Made by a program: the position numbers and the translations under genes. A stretch of 64,000 nucleotides of DNA from Planctomycetota bacterium (GTDB taxonomy: Bacteria; Planctomycetota; UBA1135; UBA2386), in contig JAHBXX010000022.1 in NCBI GenBank assembly GCA_019636245.1, positions 16,872 through 80,871 of the forward strand, given 5' to 3'. A model generated the notes under the pieces. That model was not told the DNA's origin. It saw nothing but the letters and a program-made list of their open reading frames with translations, and searched no databases. This document shows, one piece after another, positions 38,452-47,639 of this stretch (position 1 is its first letter; each line of letters starts with the position of its first letter).

Positions 38452-40101
38452 TCACTTCTTCAGGCCTTGCGGCAACACGGCGGCCAGGGCCGCAAGCAGG
38501 TGGATGCGGTTGCGGTAGTCGACCGGCGCGCCCACGTGGTCGAGCGGCGCCAGCACCCCGAAGATGGTCGCCTGCGTCAGCTCGGTGAGCCGGGTGTGGT
38601 CGTCAGCCGTCCAGCGGCCGACGTAGAGGCGCCGCAGGAAGTAGCGCGCGACGTCGGCCGGATCGTCCGGATTGCCGTTGGGCACCACCTGGCCGATGCC
38701 GCTGATGACCATCTGCGGCAGGTCGTGGATCACGATGCCCGTGTACGGCGGCAGCGTGCGCAGGAAGCCGCGCGCGTGGTTGGCCGCGTCGATGTAGATC
38801 TGCGTGCCGGGCTGGCGCCGGCTCAGTGTCGGGTAGCCGTCCGGCGACGGGAAGTCGTGCAGGCTCTGCCCCATCAAGCCGGTCGCGGCGATCATGTCGT
38901 CGAGGTTGGAAGGCGTGGCCGCGGTGCCGTCGAGCGCCCGCACCATCCAGCACGTGAACTCCATCGGCATGCGCAGCCGCTGCCAGCGGTAGGTCGGCCC
39001 CTGGAATGCCGCCGACTTGAGGATCACCTCTAGCACCGCGGCGATGTCGCCGCCGTTGTTGCCCCAGGCCTGGGTGCACTGGAGCAGGAGTGCGGGCTCC
39101 TGCTGGGCGGCGCCGTCGGCGAGGAAGAAGTCGATCAACTTGCGGCAGACGAAGCGTTTGGTCTGCGCCATCCTGGCCAGCCAGGCCATGAGCTGGCGGG
39201 CTTCGGCTCCGGACGTCGCCACTCCCTGGATCGTCAGGTTGTCGCTCGGGTCGTTCGGGTCGAAGTCGAAGACGCGCTGGCCGGCCTCGTGCCACTCCTC
39301 GATGAACACCAACTGCAGTGGTACCGGGTTCGGGATGATCGCGCCGGTGATCGGATCCCGGCAGGTGACGTTGCCCAGGCCGGAGCGGAACACGTTGTAG
39401 CCGGCGAAGCACTCGGCGGCCGCCTCGATGTCCGCATGGCTGTAGTTCGCCACGCCGTTCTCCTCCGGGCCGAGCGTGTAGAGCTCCTTGTTCTCCCGCG
39501 CGAAGTCCTCGTTCGGCTCGATGTTCGGGCCCGGCCCGGAGCGGCTGTTGAAGAGGCTCAGGTAGAGGATCATCGCCCGGCTGTCGAGGTTGGCGAGCAG
39601 CAGGTCCTCGAAGCGACCAAGCGCGTGCGCACGGAAGGCCTGGTTCGCCTCGTCGATCATCTGCACCGCTTCCGACGAGCCCGGCACGAAGACGTTGACG
39701 ATCTGGTGGACCTGGGCGTAGTGCGTGTTGAAGTGGCGCTGCCAGAACTGCGTCATCACTTCGCGCAGCTGGTAGCGGCTGAAGCAGGCGCGGATGAACT
39801 GCTCCTGCTTGACCTCGTGGATGTTGGCCCGCGGCGTCGCCAGCTGCGCGAGCAGGGCGGGAACCAGCGGGTTCTCCGCACCGGCGAGGGTGAGCTGCTC
39901 GTCGATGTAGAGGTCGATGCTGCTCGGCCCCGTGGCCGGCGTCAGGCTGAGCTGCTGCAGCAGGGGCAGCGTCGCGCCGAACGTGATCCGGTTGAGGGCG
40001 TGCAGGGCGGCTTCGTTGATCGGGATCGCCTGACCGGGCAACACGGTCGCGGCGCCGAGCGCGAGACCGAGGGTTGCCGACATCGTGAGAGGGTTCGCCA
40101 T
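38452..40101 (-). CDS. DUF1800 family secreted protein
   Basis: The protein has 549 aa with a signal peptide (MANPLTMSATLGLALGAA). DUF1800 segments are ALHALNRITFGAT, QFIRACFSRYQLREVMTQFW, NTHYAQ, SRAMILYLSLFNS, NEDFARENKELYTLG and later YRWQRLRMPMEF. The family is predicted helical and its role is unknown. ATG 40101 is followed by the signal peptide; upstream codons are Arg-rich and non-coding. First gene of the DUF1800-DUF1501 unit, with 504 nt of mostly empty sequence upstream from which a promoter should act. Confidence 0.92.
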   Translation of the reverse strand: MANPLTMSATLGLALGAATVLPGQAIPINEAALHALNRITFGATLPLLQQLSLTPATGPSSIDLYIDEQLTLAGAENPLVPALLAQLATPRANIHEVKQEQFIRACFSRYQLREVMTQFWQRHFNTHYAQVHQIVNVFVPGSSEAVQMIDEANQAFRAHALGRFEDLLLANLDSRAMILYLSLFNSRSGPGPNIEPNEDFARENKELYTLGPEENGVANYSHADIEAAAECFAGYNVFRSGLGNVTCRDPITGAIIPNPVPLQLVFIEEWHEAGQRVFDFDPNDPSDNLTIQGVATSGAEARQLMAWLARMAQTKRFVCRKLIDFFLADGAAQQEPALLLQCTQAWGNNGGDIAAVLEVILKSAAFQGPTYRWQRLRMPMEFTCWMVRALDGTAATPSNLDDMIAATGLMGQSLHDFPSPDGYPTLSRRQPGTQIYIDAANHARGFLRTLPPYTGIVIHDLPQMVISGIGQVVPNGNPDDPADVARYFLRRLYVGRWTADDHTRLTELTQATIFGVLAPLDHVGAPVDYRNRIHLLAALAAVLPQGLKK

Positions 40102-40320
40102 GCCCGGGATGCGTCCGGGGCGTGGGGGCGGGTTCGGGAAATCGGGGAGCGCGGTCGGCGATCCGGGCGCCGAGTGACGCGGAAGATCGCCGCGAAGGCT
40201 CCGGCCAGATGTGCTGCCGGCTCCCGATCGACCGGGACGCATTCCGTGGCAAGCGGGCAGTCGATTCCCGCCTGCTCGGCGCGCGCACTGCTGCACGGAG
40301 CGCGCGAATCGGCCCGAGTT
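40102..40320. other. Intergenic sequence upstream of the DUF1800 gene
   Basis: This stretch should hold the promoter of the DUF1800-DUF1501 unit. I see no gene, RNA, clear promoter boxes or long repeat in it. Confidence 0.5.
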
Positions 40321-40575
40321 CTACGTCGCGCTCGTCGACCCGGACGGTGGGGAGCCCGTCGAGGGGCTCGAGGCCAACGCGAGGATCCGACCCACGGTCG
40401 ACATCCACCGCGACAGGGCTTCCTCGAAGAGCTCGGCCGTCGAGTTGAGTTCGAATCGACAGTGCCGCGCCTGCACATTCAGCTCGGCGTGCATGCTCGC
40501 CAGCAGATCGACTGCCCGAAGGCAGACTGCAAGCAGGTCGAACCGTGCGCTCAGCCCTCCTTGCAGACTGTGCAT
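40321..40575 (-). CDS. Possible small protein of 84 aa
   Basis: An ORF on the minus strand starts at ATG 40575 and ends TAG 40321-40323. Its composition is less biased than shadow frames: amphipathic helical segments such as FDLLAVCLRAVDLLASMHAE and AELFEEALSRWMSTVGR. It would follow the 40607-41233 gene on the same strand. Its start codon lies inside the strong hairpin at 40559-40595, and AAGGAGG falls just after that start rather than before it. There is no recognised family. It may be a chance frame. Confidence 0.25.
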   Translation of the reverse strand: MHSLQGGLSARFDLLAVCLRAVDLLASMHAELNVQARHCRFELNSTAELFEEALSRWMSTVGRILALASSPSTGSPPSGSTSAT

Positions 40576-40595
40576 CGCGTGCACAATCTGCAAGG
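40559..40595. terminator. Long hairpin after the 40607-41233 gene
   Basis: Two 16-nt arms (CCTTGCAGACTGTGCA and TGCACAATCTGCAAGG) with one mismatch enclose a 5-nt TCGCG loop. The hairpin lies 11 nt past the stop of the minus-strand gene, where a terminator belongs, but no U-tract follows. It could instead be an mRNA processing or translational-control structure for the small ORF starting at 40575. It is the strongest hairpin I found in the window. Confidence 0.55.
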
Positions 40596-40606
40596 ACGCG
40601 GAACCG

Positions 40607-41233
40607 TCACGCCTCCCCCACCACCACCGGCACCCGCGCCGCCACCGCCGCCGCCACCACCCCCGCCAGCCCCGCATACCCGCGCCGCGCCGCCGCCAGC
40701 AGCTCCCCGCCCGCCGGCGCCGGCAGCTCCCGCCAGCCCACCACCGCCGCCGCCTCCGCCGCGAACGTGCGCTCGTTGAGCCACCGCAACTGGTCCGCGA
40801 GCACCGCCAGCGACCCGATCTCCGCCGTCTCGCCATCGGGCAGCGGCGCCCGCAGCGTCACCGGAAAATCCCCCGGCAGCCACACCGAGCACGCCAGCAG
40901 GTGGCCGTACTTGCTGCGCGCGAACTTCGCGTCCACCGCCGCGCGCCACTCCCGATCCAGCTCCAGCAGCGCCGGCACGGTGTCCGGCAGCTCCAGCTCC
41001 GGCTGCTCGGCGTAGAGCGCGAACAGCCGCAGCCCAGGCCAGCCCGCCTCCCCCAGGTCCGCCTCCGCCGCGACCTCGGCGCCTTCGTCCCAGACCAGCT
41101 GCGCGGCGACCTTCGGCGCCACCGACGCGCAAAGGTCCCGTCGCCACAGCTCGACGCCGGCGCGCGCCCGCGCGCCGTCGCCGCCCGCCCCTCCATAGAA
41201 CCGCGCCAGCGGCCCGGCGAACGCGCGCGCCAC
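40607..41233 (-). CDS. Protein of unknown function
   Basis: The protein has 208 aa from GTG 41233, 1 nt after the stop of the S9 peptidase, so translation is probably coupled. The sequence has a mixed fold with ELWRRDLCASVAPKVAAQLV, a central LRLFALYAEQPELELPDTVP and FARSKYGHLLACSVWLPGDF, and an Ala-rich C-terminal half. No signal peptide, membrane helix or recognised motif is visible. It may be a planctomycete-specific cytoplasmic protein. Confidence 0.55.
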   Translation of the reverse strand: MARAFAGPLARFYGGAGGDGARARAGVELWRRDLCASVAPKVAAQLVWDEGAEVAAEADLGEAGWPGLRLFALYAEQPELELPDTVPALLELDREWRAAVDAKFARSKYGHLLACSVWLPGDFPVTLRAPLPDGETAEIGSLAVLADQLRWLNERTFAAEAAAVVGWRELPAPAGGELLAAARRGYAGLAGVVAAAVAARVPVVVGEA

Positions 41234-41234
41234 G

Positions 41235-43448
41235 CTACAGCTTCTCCCGCAGGAAGCGCTCGAAGCGCGCGAACAGGTGCAGCTGCTGCTGCAGGTCCTC
41301 GATGCCGTGTCGCACGCGCGGGTAGACCATGAAGTCGCAGTCCTTGCCCGCCTGCTGCAGCGCCCACAGGAACTGCAGACTGTTCTGCATGTGCACGTTG
41401 TCGTCCATCGCCCCGCACAAGAGCAGCAGCGAACCGTGCAGGTCGCCGGCGGCGGCGACGACGCTGCCGCGCTCGTAGCCCTCCTCGTTGGCGTCCGGCA
41501 GGCCGAAGTAGCGCTCGGTGTAGATCGTGTCGTAGAGCCGCCAGTCGGTGACCGCGTTGACGGCGACGCCGCACTTCCACTTCGTGCTGTGCGTCAGGTT
41601 GTAGAGCGTCTGGTAGCCGCCGTAGCTCCAGCCCCAGATGGCGATGCGCGCCGGATCGGCGATGCCCTGCGCCACGAGCCAACCGACGGCGTCCTCGAGG
41701 TCGCGCAGCTCGCTCTGCCCGGGCTTCCGCCAGCAGGCCTTGGCGAACACGCGGCCCTTGCCGCTGGCCGAGCGGTTGTCGCAGACGAACACCACGTAGC
41801 CACGCTGCACCAGCAGCTGGTGCCAGAGCTGGTCGCGACCGCCCCACTCGTCGCGCACGCGCGGCGTGTGCGGCCCCGCGTAGGTGAACTGCACCACCGG
41901 GAACGGCTGCGTGCCGTCGAACGCCGGCGGCTTCAGCAGCATCGCCTCCATCGGGAAGCCGTCGCGCGCCGGCACTTGCACGAACTCCGGCACGACGGCG
42001 CCATGGCGCTCGAGCAGCTCCGGCCGCGAGGTCGCGATGGCGCGCAACTCGCGGTCCTCCAGGTCGCGCAGCGACGTGCACGGCGGCGTCACCGCCGAAC
42101 TCCAGGTGGTGACGAACGTGCGGCGGTCGGGCGCCATGTCGACGTCGTGCGTGCCACGGCCCTTGGTGATGCGCTGCGGCTCGCCGCCGGCCAGCGGCAC
42201 GCGGTAGAGGTGCGTCTGCAGCGGCGAGTCCTTGTCGGCGGTGACGTAGATCCAGCCCGCGGCCTCGTCGACCGCGACCACCTTCTTCACCTGCCACTCG
42301 CCCTGGGTCAGTCGGCCGCGCGCCGCGCCATCGCGGCCGAAGCGGTACAGGTGCCGGTAGCCATCGGACTCGCTGGGCCACAGGAACTCGGCGCCGCCGC
42401 CGACCCACAGCGGCTCCGGCCCCGCCTCGACCCAGCAGTCGCTGTCCTCGCGCCACAGCTTGCGCCAGGCGCCGCTGGCCGCATCGCCGGCCAGCATGTC
42501 GAGCCACGTCTGCTCGCGGTTCTGCACCTGGAACAACACGTCCTTGCCGTCCGGCGCCCAGGTGACGCGCACCAGCAGCCGGTCTTCGTCGGGATAGGTC
42601 GACAGGTCGAACCAGCGCAGCTCGCCGGTCGCCACGTCGACGACGCCGAGGTCGGCGATCGGGTTCGGCTCGCCGACCTTCGGGTAGTTGGTCGTCTCGA
42701 CCTCGGGCCGGGCCGGGTGGTCGGACACCAGCACGAACTCCTCGACCGGCTCCTCGTCGAGCCGCAGCAGGGCGATGCGGGCGCCGTCGGGCGACCACCA
42801 GTAGCCCTGGAAGTTGCCCCGGCCGTAGAGCTCCTCCTGGTAGACCCAGTCGAGCCGCCCGAACAGCAGGTCCTCGTGCCCGGCCGTGGTCAGCGCGCGC
42901 ACCTCGCCGCCTTGCGCCGGCACGACGTGCAGGTTGTGCCCGGCGACGAAGGCGATCCACTGGCCGTCGGGCGAGAACGAGACGCCGACCTCGGCCTCGT
43001 CGGGGGTGTCCGTCAGCCGCACCGCGGCGCCGTCGAGGCCGGCGGCGAACAGGTCGTCGGCGATGGCGACCACGCAGCGGCGATGGTCGGCGCTCCAGGT
43101 CCAGGCGTCCGGGTCGCGCAGGGCCACGTCGAGGTCCTCGGCGTCGAGCCCCAGCGCGCGCAGCGCCTTGCCGAGCGCGGCGTGGTCGAGGTGCGGGCGG
43201 CGCTTGCCGGTGCGCGCCTCCACCGCGCGCCACTGCGGGCGACCCTGGCCGGGCATCGCCTTCGGGCCGGCGTCGAACACGAGGTAGTGGTCGGCGTCGA
43301 GCCAGCCGCGCGGCTGCTCGGCCGGCATCACCATCTGGAAGTCGAGCCGGAACAGGTCGATCGGCTGCAACGGCACCGGCCGCGGCGCCGCCTCCTGGGC
43401 GATCAGGGAGAGCGAGGCGAACGAGCCGATCGCGAGGGTGCGGAGCAT
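41235..43448 (-). CDS. S9 family (DPP IV-like) serine peptidase
   Basis: The protein has 737 aa with a signal peptide (MLRTLAIGSFASLSLIAQ). The N-terminal two thirds form a DPP-IV-type beta-propeller (DWVYQEELYGRGNFQGYWWS carries the Glu pair that binds the substrate amino terminus). The C-terminal alpha/beta-hydrolase has the nucleophile S608 in GWSYGG, the aspartate in GAMDDNVHMQNS and H714 in RVRHGIED. It likely cleaves X-Pro or X-Ala dipeptides from peptides in the periplasm, supplying the peptide importer class encoded at 27765. The start is set by the signal peptide; the frame further upstream is a duplicated fragment (43498-43588). Confidence 0.92.
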   Translation of the reverse strand: MLRTLAIGSFASLSLIAQEAAPRPVPLQPIDLFRLDFQMVMPAEQPRGWLDADHYLVFDAGPKAMPGQGRPQWRAVEARTGKRRPHLDHAALGKALRALGLDAEDLDVALRDPDAWTWSADHRRCVVAIADDLFAAGLDGAAVRLTDTPDEAEVGVSFSPDGQWIAFVAGHNLHVVPAQGGEVRALTTAGHEDLLFGRLDWVYQEELYGRGNFQGYWWSPDGARIALLRLDEEPVEEFVLVSDHPARPEVETTNYPKVGEPNPIADLGVVDVATGELRWFDLSTYPDEDRLLVRVTWAPDGKDVLFQVQNREQTWLDMLAGDAASGAWRKLWREDSDCWVEAGPEPLWVGGGAEFLWPSESDGYRHLYRFGRDGAARGRLTQGEWQVKKVVAVDEAAGWIYVTADKDSPLQTHLYRVPLAGGEPQRITKGRGTHDVDMAPDRRTFVTTWSSAVTPPCTSLRDLEDRELRAIATSRPELLERHGAVVPEFVQVPARDGFPMEAMLLKPPAFDGTQPFPVVQFTYAGPHTPRVRDEWGGRDQLWHQLLVQRGYVVFVCDNRSASGKGRVFAKACWRKPGQSELRDLEDAVGWLVAQGIADPARIAIWGWSYGGYQTLYNLTHSTKWKCGVAVNAVTDWRLYDTIYTERYFGLPDANEEGYERGSVVAAAGDLHGSLLLLCGAMDDNVHMQNSLQFLWALQQAGKDCDFMVYPRVRHGIEDLQQQLHLFARFERFLREKL

Positions 43449-43497
43449 CGCGCGGCATCGTGCCAGAGGTGGGTGGACGGGGCCACCGTCGGCATCG

Positions 43498-43588
43498 TGC
43501 GCCAGCGGACCCCCGACCACCGGGCGCGGTCGACCGCCGGCGACCCCCTCCGCCGCCGCCGAGACCGCCGCGCCGAGGCCGTTGCCCG
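43498..43588. repeat. Direct repeat copy A: duplicated 3' end of the RCC1-like gene
   Basis: These 91 bp match 47549-47639 without gaps, with 2 mismatches. Copy B spans the last codons, stop and 3' flank of the RCC1-like gene; copy A is a detached fragment of the same sequence, in the same orientation, with no gene body. The two copies flank the ECF sigma and Ser/Thr kinase genes. This looks like the scar of a duplication or insertion at this site. Confidence 0.85.
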
Positions 43589-43648
43589 GCGCGTCCGTGG
43601 CCAGCCGTCTACGGCCTGCCGATCGCGACCTCGAGGGCGCCCGCACGC

Positions 43649-44338
43649 TCACGACTGCAACAGCTCGGTGAGGCGGCGGCACTCGTCGTCGACCGCCGGC
43701 CCCTGCACGCCGGTGCTGGCCGCGACGACCGCCCGCAGGTGAACGGCGAAGTCGCGGCGCGCGCGGCGGTAGGCGTTGTGGACCACGGCGACGTCCGCCT
43801 CGCCGAGCGCGGCCGCGATCGTCCGCACCGGCATCCCCTGCTCGTGACGCATGCGCAGGATGCGAAGCCGCAGCCTCGCGTCGTCGTCGCCGGCAGCCGC
43901 CGCCGCCTCGTGGCGCTGCACGGCTTCGCGCAGCAGCGATCGCGCCCAGGCACGGTCGAACGTGCGTGAGAGGGCTTCGGCCTGGTGCGGCAGTTCGTCG
44001 AGATGGACGCTCTCACCGGGCGCGCGCGCACCGCTCCTCGCCGCCAGCTCCTCGTGGCGGCGCGCGATGTTGCGCACGACGCCGTAGAGCAGAGGACGGA
44101 AGCCGCCGCGCTCGGGATCCGCGCGCTCGAGCACGCCACCGGGCTTGTAGCACTCGACGAACACGTCGTGCACCGCGTCGTCGACGCTCGCGGCGAGCGC
44201 GCGGCCACGCCAGCGATGCTGCAGGTAGCTGCGGATCGGCACCGCGTAGCCCTGCGCGAACGCCGCACGCGCCGACGCGTCGCCGCGCGATGCCGCGCGC
44301 AGCACCGTCCAGACCGTGTCGTGGGATTCGGAACCCAT
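43649..44338 (-). CDS. ECF-type sigma factor paired with a Ser/Thr kinase
   Basis: The protein has 229 aa. The sigma2 part has SVDDAVHDVFVECYKPGG and RPLLYGVVRNIARRHEE; sigma4 has MPVRTIAAALGEADVAVVHN and YRRARRDF. The linker between them is long and Ala/His/Glu-rich. It lies 169 nt downstream of a TPR kinase on the same strand, a known pairing in Planctomycetes, where the sigma factor is thought to be controlled by phosphorylation rather than an anti-sigma factor. The start ATG 44338 begins MGSESHDTVW. The upstream frame belongs to the kinase in another register and is not used. Confidence 0.85.
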   Translation of the reverse strand: MGSESHDTVWTVLRAASRGDASARAAFAQGYAVPIRSYLQHRWRGRALAASVDDAVHDVFVECYKPGGVLERADPERGGFRPLLYGVVRNIARRHEELAARSGARAPGESVHLDELPHQAEALSRTFDRAWARSLLREAVQRHEAAAAAGDDDARLRLRILRMRHEQGMPVRTIAAALGEADVAVVHNAYRRARRDFAVHLRAVVAASTGVQGPAVDDECRRLTELLQS

Positions 44339-44507
44339 GCTCGTTCGCGTCACCCGCCACGCGACATCGCGCGCCGGACTTCTCTGCGAAGCCTCGCCGA
44401 AGCGCCCCGGTCGGTCGACGGTACTGCGCAGCGCGGCAGGGCGCGACGAGCGCGTCCGGCCTCTTCCGGCCGCTGTGCCCAGCGGCTGTGGGGCGCGTTC
44501 CGCACCG

Positions 44508-47453
44508 TCATCGCCCCGAGCCATCCGCGGGCGCGCCCGACGCCGCGCCGGGGCGGCGACGCAGTGCGGCAGCTTCGAGGCGCAAGGCCTCCGCTGCCGC
44601 CGCATCACCGCGCCGCCGCAGCACGCCGGCGAGATTGTCGAGCGTTCCTGCGATCTCGGCGTGGTCTCCCGCCCCGAGGCGTCGCCACATCGCCACCGCT
44701 TCGCGGTACAGCGACTCTGCCGCCTCGAAGTCACCCCGGGCGGCGACCGCGACGCCCAGGTTGTTGAGGCCCCCGGCGACTTCGGGATGGTCCGCTGCGA
44801 AGACACGGCGTGCCGTCGCCAGCGCTTCCCGCTGGACCGCTTCGGCTCCGGCGAGATCGTTGCGCTCGACCAGCAGATCGGCGAGCGCGCGGAAGCTCGC
44901 CAACGAACTGGGGTGGAGCTCCGGCAACCGACGCAGCATCGCCACGGCCTCCTCGAACAGCGCTTCGGCGCCGGCCGCGTCGTCGCGGTGCTGGCGCACG
45001 ACGGCGAGATTGTGCAGCGCCGTCGCCACCCGCCTGTGATCGTTCGGGAAGAGGCGGCGCTCCATCGCCGCGGCGTCCGCGAACAGGGGCTCGGCCTCGT
45101 CGAGATCCCCGCGATCGAGGCACACGCTGGCCAGGTTGGCGAGGCTCGTCGCGACCAACATGTGGTCGCCGCGGAAGTTGCGACGATCGATCGCCAGCAC
45201 TTCGCGCAGCAACGGCTCCGCAGCCGCGAGGTCCCCGCTGCGACGGAGAACCATCGCGACATTGCTGATGCCCATCGCGATGTTCGGATGGTCGGCAGGG
45301 AGCAGGCGGCGCCTCATGTCCAGGGCCTCGCGGTACAGCGCCTCGGCAGACGTGAGTTCACCGCGTGTCATTTGCGCGCCGGCGAGAGTGGAGAGCGCGT
45401 TCGCGACTTCCGGATGGTCGCCAGGGTGGAGCTGACGCCACGTCTGCAGGCTCTCGCGCAGCAGCGCCTCGGCAGCCTCCGCGCCGCCGCGGCTCAGCAG
45501 CGTGAGGCCAAGGTCGTTGAGCGCGCGCGCGACGGCGGCGTGGTCGACGGGCTGGACGCGGCGCACGATCGCCAGCGCCTCCCGAAACAACTCTTCGGCG
45601 GCCGAGAGCCCGCCGCGCGTGGCGAGCACGCTCGCGACGACGCCGAGGCCGTTGGCCACGTCGGGGTGGTCGCCGGGGTGCAGCCGGCGGCTCGTCGCCA
45701 ACGACTCGCGGGCGCAGTGCTCCGCAGCCGCGAGGTCGCCGCGCTCCAGGAGCAACTGGGCCACGCTCCGCAGCGCCCTTGCCGTGGCGCCGTCGTCGCG
45801 AAGGGCTCGTGCGAGAGCGACTGCAGGCTCGAGCACACGCTGCGCGTCGTCGTAGGCGGCGAGCTCTCGGTACGTGTCGCCGATCGACAGCCGCAACCGC
45901 AGCTCGGCTTCCCGGGCCTCCGCGAGTTCACCGCGGTCGATGCGCTTGGCCGCCGCATCCAACATCTCGCGCAGCATCGCGGTGTCGCGACCGAGTGCGA
46001 CGGCGGGCCCGGCACCCTGCAGCGTCTCCGCCAGGAACGTGCCGATGCGCTCGGCCTGGTCGCGCTGAGCGCGGGCGATCGCGGCCGCCGCCTTCTCGTT
46101 CTCCGCGGCCTGCGCCGCCAGCGATCGTTGCGCGTCCGCTTCGCGCCAGAACCACAGCGACACGGCCAGGCCGGCGGCGAACACCGTCGCCAGCGCGATG
46201 CCGAGCCCGTGCGCACGCCGCAGCGACACCGCGCGCACCTTCGCCTCCGCCGCCTCGACCCGCGCCCGGTGCACACGTTCCTCCGCGGCGGCGAGGTGGC
46301 CGTGGATCACCGCAGCGACCTTCTCCGCGGACATCGGCCGGGCAGCGGGCGCCGGCATCAGACACTGCAACGTCAGGTCGACCAGGTCCCGCTCCGCGCC
46401 GCAGTTCTCGAGCCGCGCGCGCGCGTCGTCGAGCTTGGCCATCGCCGCCATGCCAATCAGCTGTTGGGCGGGGCCAGCGTACGGCGGCAACCCGGTCAGG
46501 ATCTCGCACAGGATCGCGCCAAGCGCGAATACGTCGCTGCGAGCGTCCATCTGGTCGATGTCGCCACGCGCCTGCTCCGGCGGCATGTATGCTGGCGTGC
46601 CCATCACCGAGCCCATCACCGACTGCGTGCCGTGGCCCGACGAGCGCAGTGTCTCGATCACGCTGAGGTTCGAGTGGAGCTCCGCCGCGCGCTTCTCGTC
46701 GGCGACGCCGCCGCGCTCGAGCACCTTCCCCATGCCCCAGTCGACGACCTGCACTTCGCCGAAGCTGCCGATCATCACGTTCGCCGGCTTCAGGTCCCTG
46801 TGCACGACGCCGCGCGCGTGCGCGTAGGCCATCGTCTGGCAGATGTCCTCGAAGGTTGCGAGGAACGTGCGGCGATCGTCCGCCGGTGACGCGCGCCGGG
46901 CGAGCTTCTCCGCGAGCGTCTGCCCCTTCACGAGCTTCATCGCGAAGAACGGCCGTCCGTTCGCCATGCCGAGCTCGTAGACCGGCACGATGCCCGGGTG
47001 CTGCAGCTGGCCGCCGATCTGCGCCTCTTCGACGAAGCGGTGCAGCACGGCCGGATCGGTCCGGTACCGCGCATGCAGGAACTTGATCGCGACGTCGCGG
47101 CCGAGGTCCGTGTCGTGACCCTTGTGCACCGCACCCACGCCGCCCTGGCCGAGCAGGCCGTGCACGACGTACTTGCCGGTCGTGCGCTCGACGCCGTCAC
47201 CGATGACCAGCGGCTTCAGCATAGGTGTCGCAGTGTCGTGATCCACGTCGCGCAGCGACACGGCCGGCCGCGAGCCGAGGCGGTGTTCGAGATGCCGGAG
47301 CACGCTGTCGCCGGCCGGCGGCGCGAGCTCGCGCGCCGCGGCGAATCCGCCGTCGAGTGCCTGGTCGAGCGTGCGCTCGAAGCCACTGTCGGCCGCTTGC
47401 GCCGGCGGGTCGCCGCCGTCCTGATCGGGAGGTTGCATTCGGGGGAGGGACAT
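44508..47453 (-). CDS. Membrane Ser/Thr protein kinase with C-terminal TPR array
   Basis: The protein has 981 aa. The kinase domain spans about residues 95-380: glycine loop [10 protein letters not shown]124 in VAIKFL, catalytic D220 in [10 protein letters not shown]238 in DWG (instead of DFG, common in planctomycete kinases) and YMPPEQARG. One transmembrane helix lies near residue 440. The rest is a row of about ten kinesin-light-chain-type TPRs (repeated [25 protein letters not shown]). By topology the TPRs would be outside the cytoplasm, where they could sense. ATG 47453 follows GGTGGA; a second ATG five codons later is possible. Likely partner and substrate is the downstream ECF sigma factor. 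Confidence 0.9.
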   Translation of the reverse strand: MSLPRMQPPDQDGGDPPAQAADSGFERTLDQALDGGFAAARELAPPAGDSVLRHLEHRLGSRPAVSLRDVDHDTATPMLKPLVIGDGVERTTGKYVVHGLLGQGGVGAVHKGHDTDLGRDVAIKFLHARYRTDPAVLHRFVEEAQIGGQLQHPGIVPVYELGMANGRPFFAMKLVKGQTLAEKLARRASPADDRRTFLATFEDICQTMAYAHARGVVHRDLKPANVMIGSFGEVQVVDWGMGKVLERGGVADEKRAAELHSNLSVIETLRSSGHGTQSVMGSVMGTPAYMPPEQARGDIDQMDARSDVFALGAILCEILTGLPPYAGPAQQLIGMAAMAKLDDARARLENCGAERDLVDLTLQCLMPAPAARPMSAEKVAAVIHGHLAAAEERVHRARVEAAEAKVRAVSLRRAHGLGIALATVFAAGLAVSLWFWREADAQRSLAAQAAENEKAAAAIARAQRDQAERIGTFLAETLQGAGPAVALGRDTAMLREMLDAAAKRIDRGELAEAREAELRLRLSIGDTYRELAAYDDAQRVLEPAVALARALRDDGATARALRSVAQLLLERGDLAAAEHCARESLATSRRLHPGDHPDVANGLGVVASVLATRGGLSAAEELFREALAIVRRVQPVDHAAVARALNDLGLTLLSRGGAEAAEALLRESLQTWRQLHPGDHPEVANALSTLAGAQMTRGELTSAEALYREALDMRRRLLPADHPNIAMGISNVAMVLRRSGDLAAAEPLLREVLAIDRRNFRGDHMLVATSLANLASVCLDRGDLDEAEPLFADAAAMERRLFPNDHRRVATALHNLAVVRQHRDDAAGAEALFEEAVAMLRRLPELHPSSLASFRALADLLVERNDLAGAEAVQREALATARRVFAADHPEVAGGLNNLGVAVAARGDFEAAESLYREAVAMWRRLGAGDHAEIAGTLDNLAGVLRRRGDAAAAEALRLEAAALRRRPGAASGAPADGSGR

Positions 47454-47548
47454 TCCACCCGACAGGTTCGCCGCAGCCGGAGTTTCGGGCAGCGCGACGC
47501 GAAAAAAACCGCGGCCACGGGCCCGCGCACCGGGTCGGCGGGCCGTGA

Positions 47549-47639
47549 TGCGCCAGCGGACCCCCGACCACCGGGCGCGGTCAACCGCCGACGACCCCCT
47601 CCGCCGCCGCCGAGACCGCCGCGCCGAGGCCGTTGCCCG
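47549..47639. repeat. Direct repeat copy B at the 3' end of the RCC1-like gene
   Basis: This covers the final 19 codons and stop of the RCC1-like gene (ending [18 protein letters not shown]) and 32 nt beyond. It is 89/91 identical to copy A at 43498-43588. Copy B is evidently the parental copy because it is attached to an intact gene. Confidence 0.85.
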
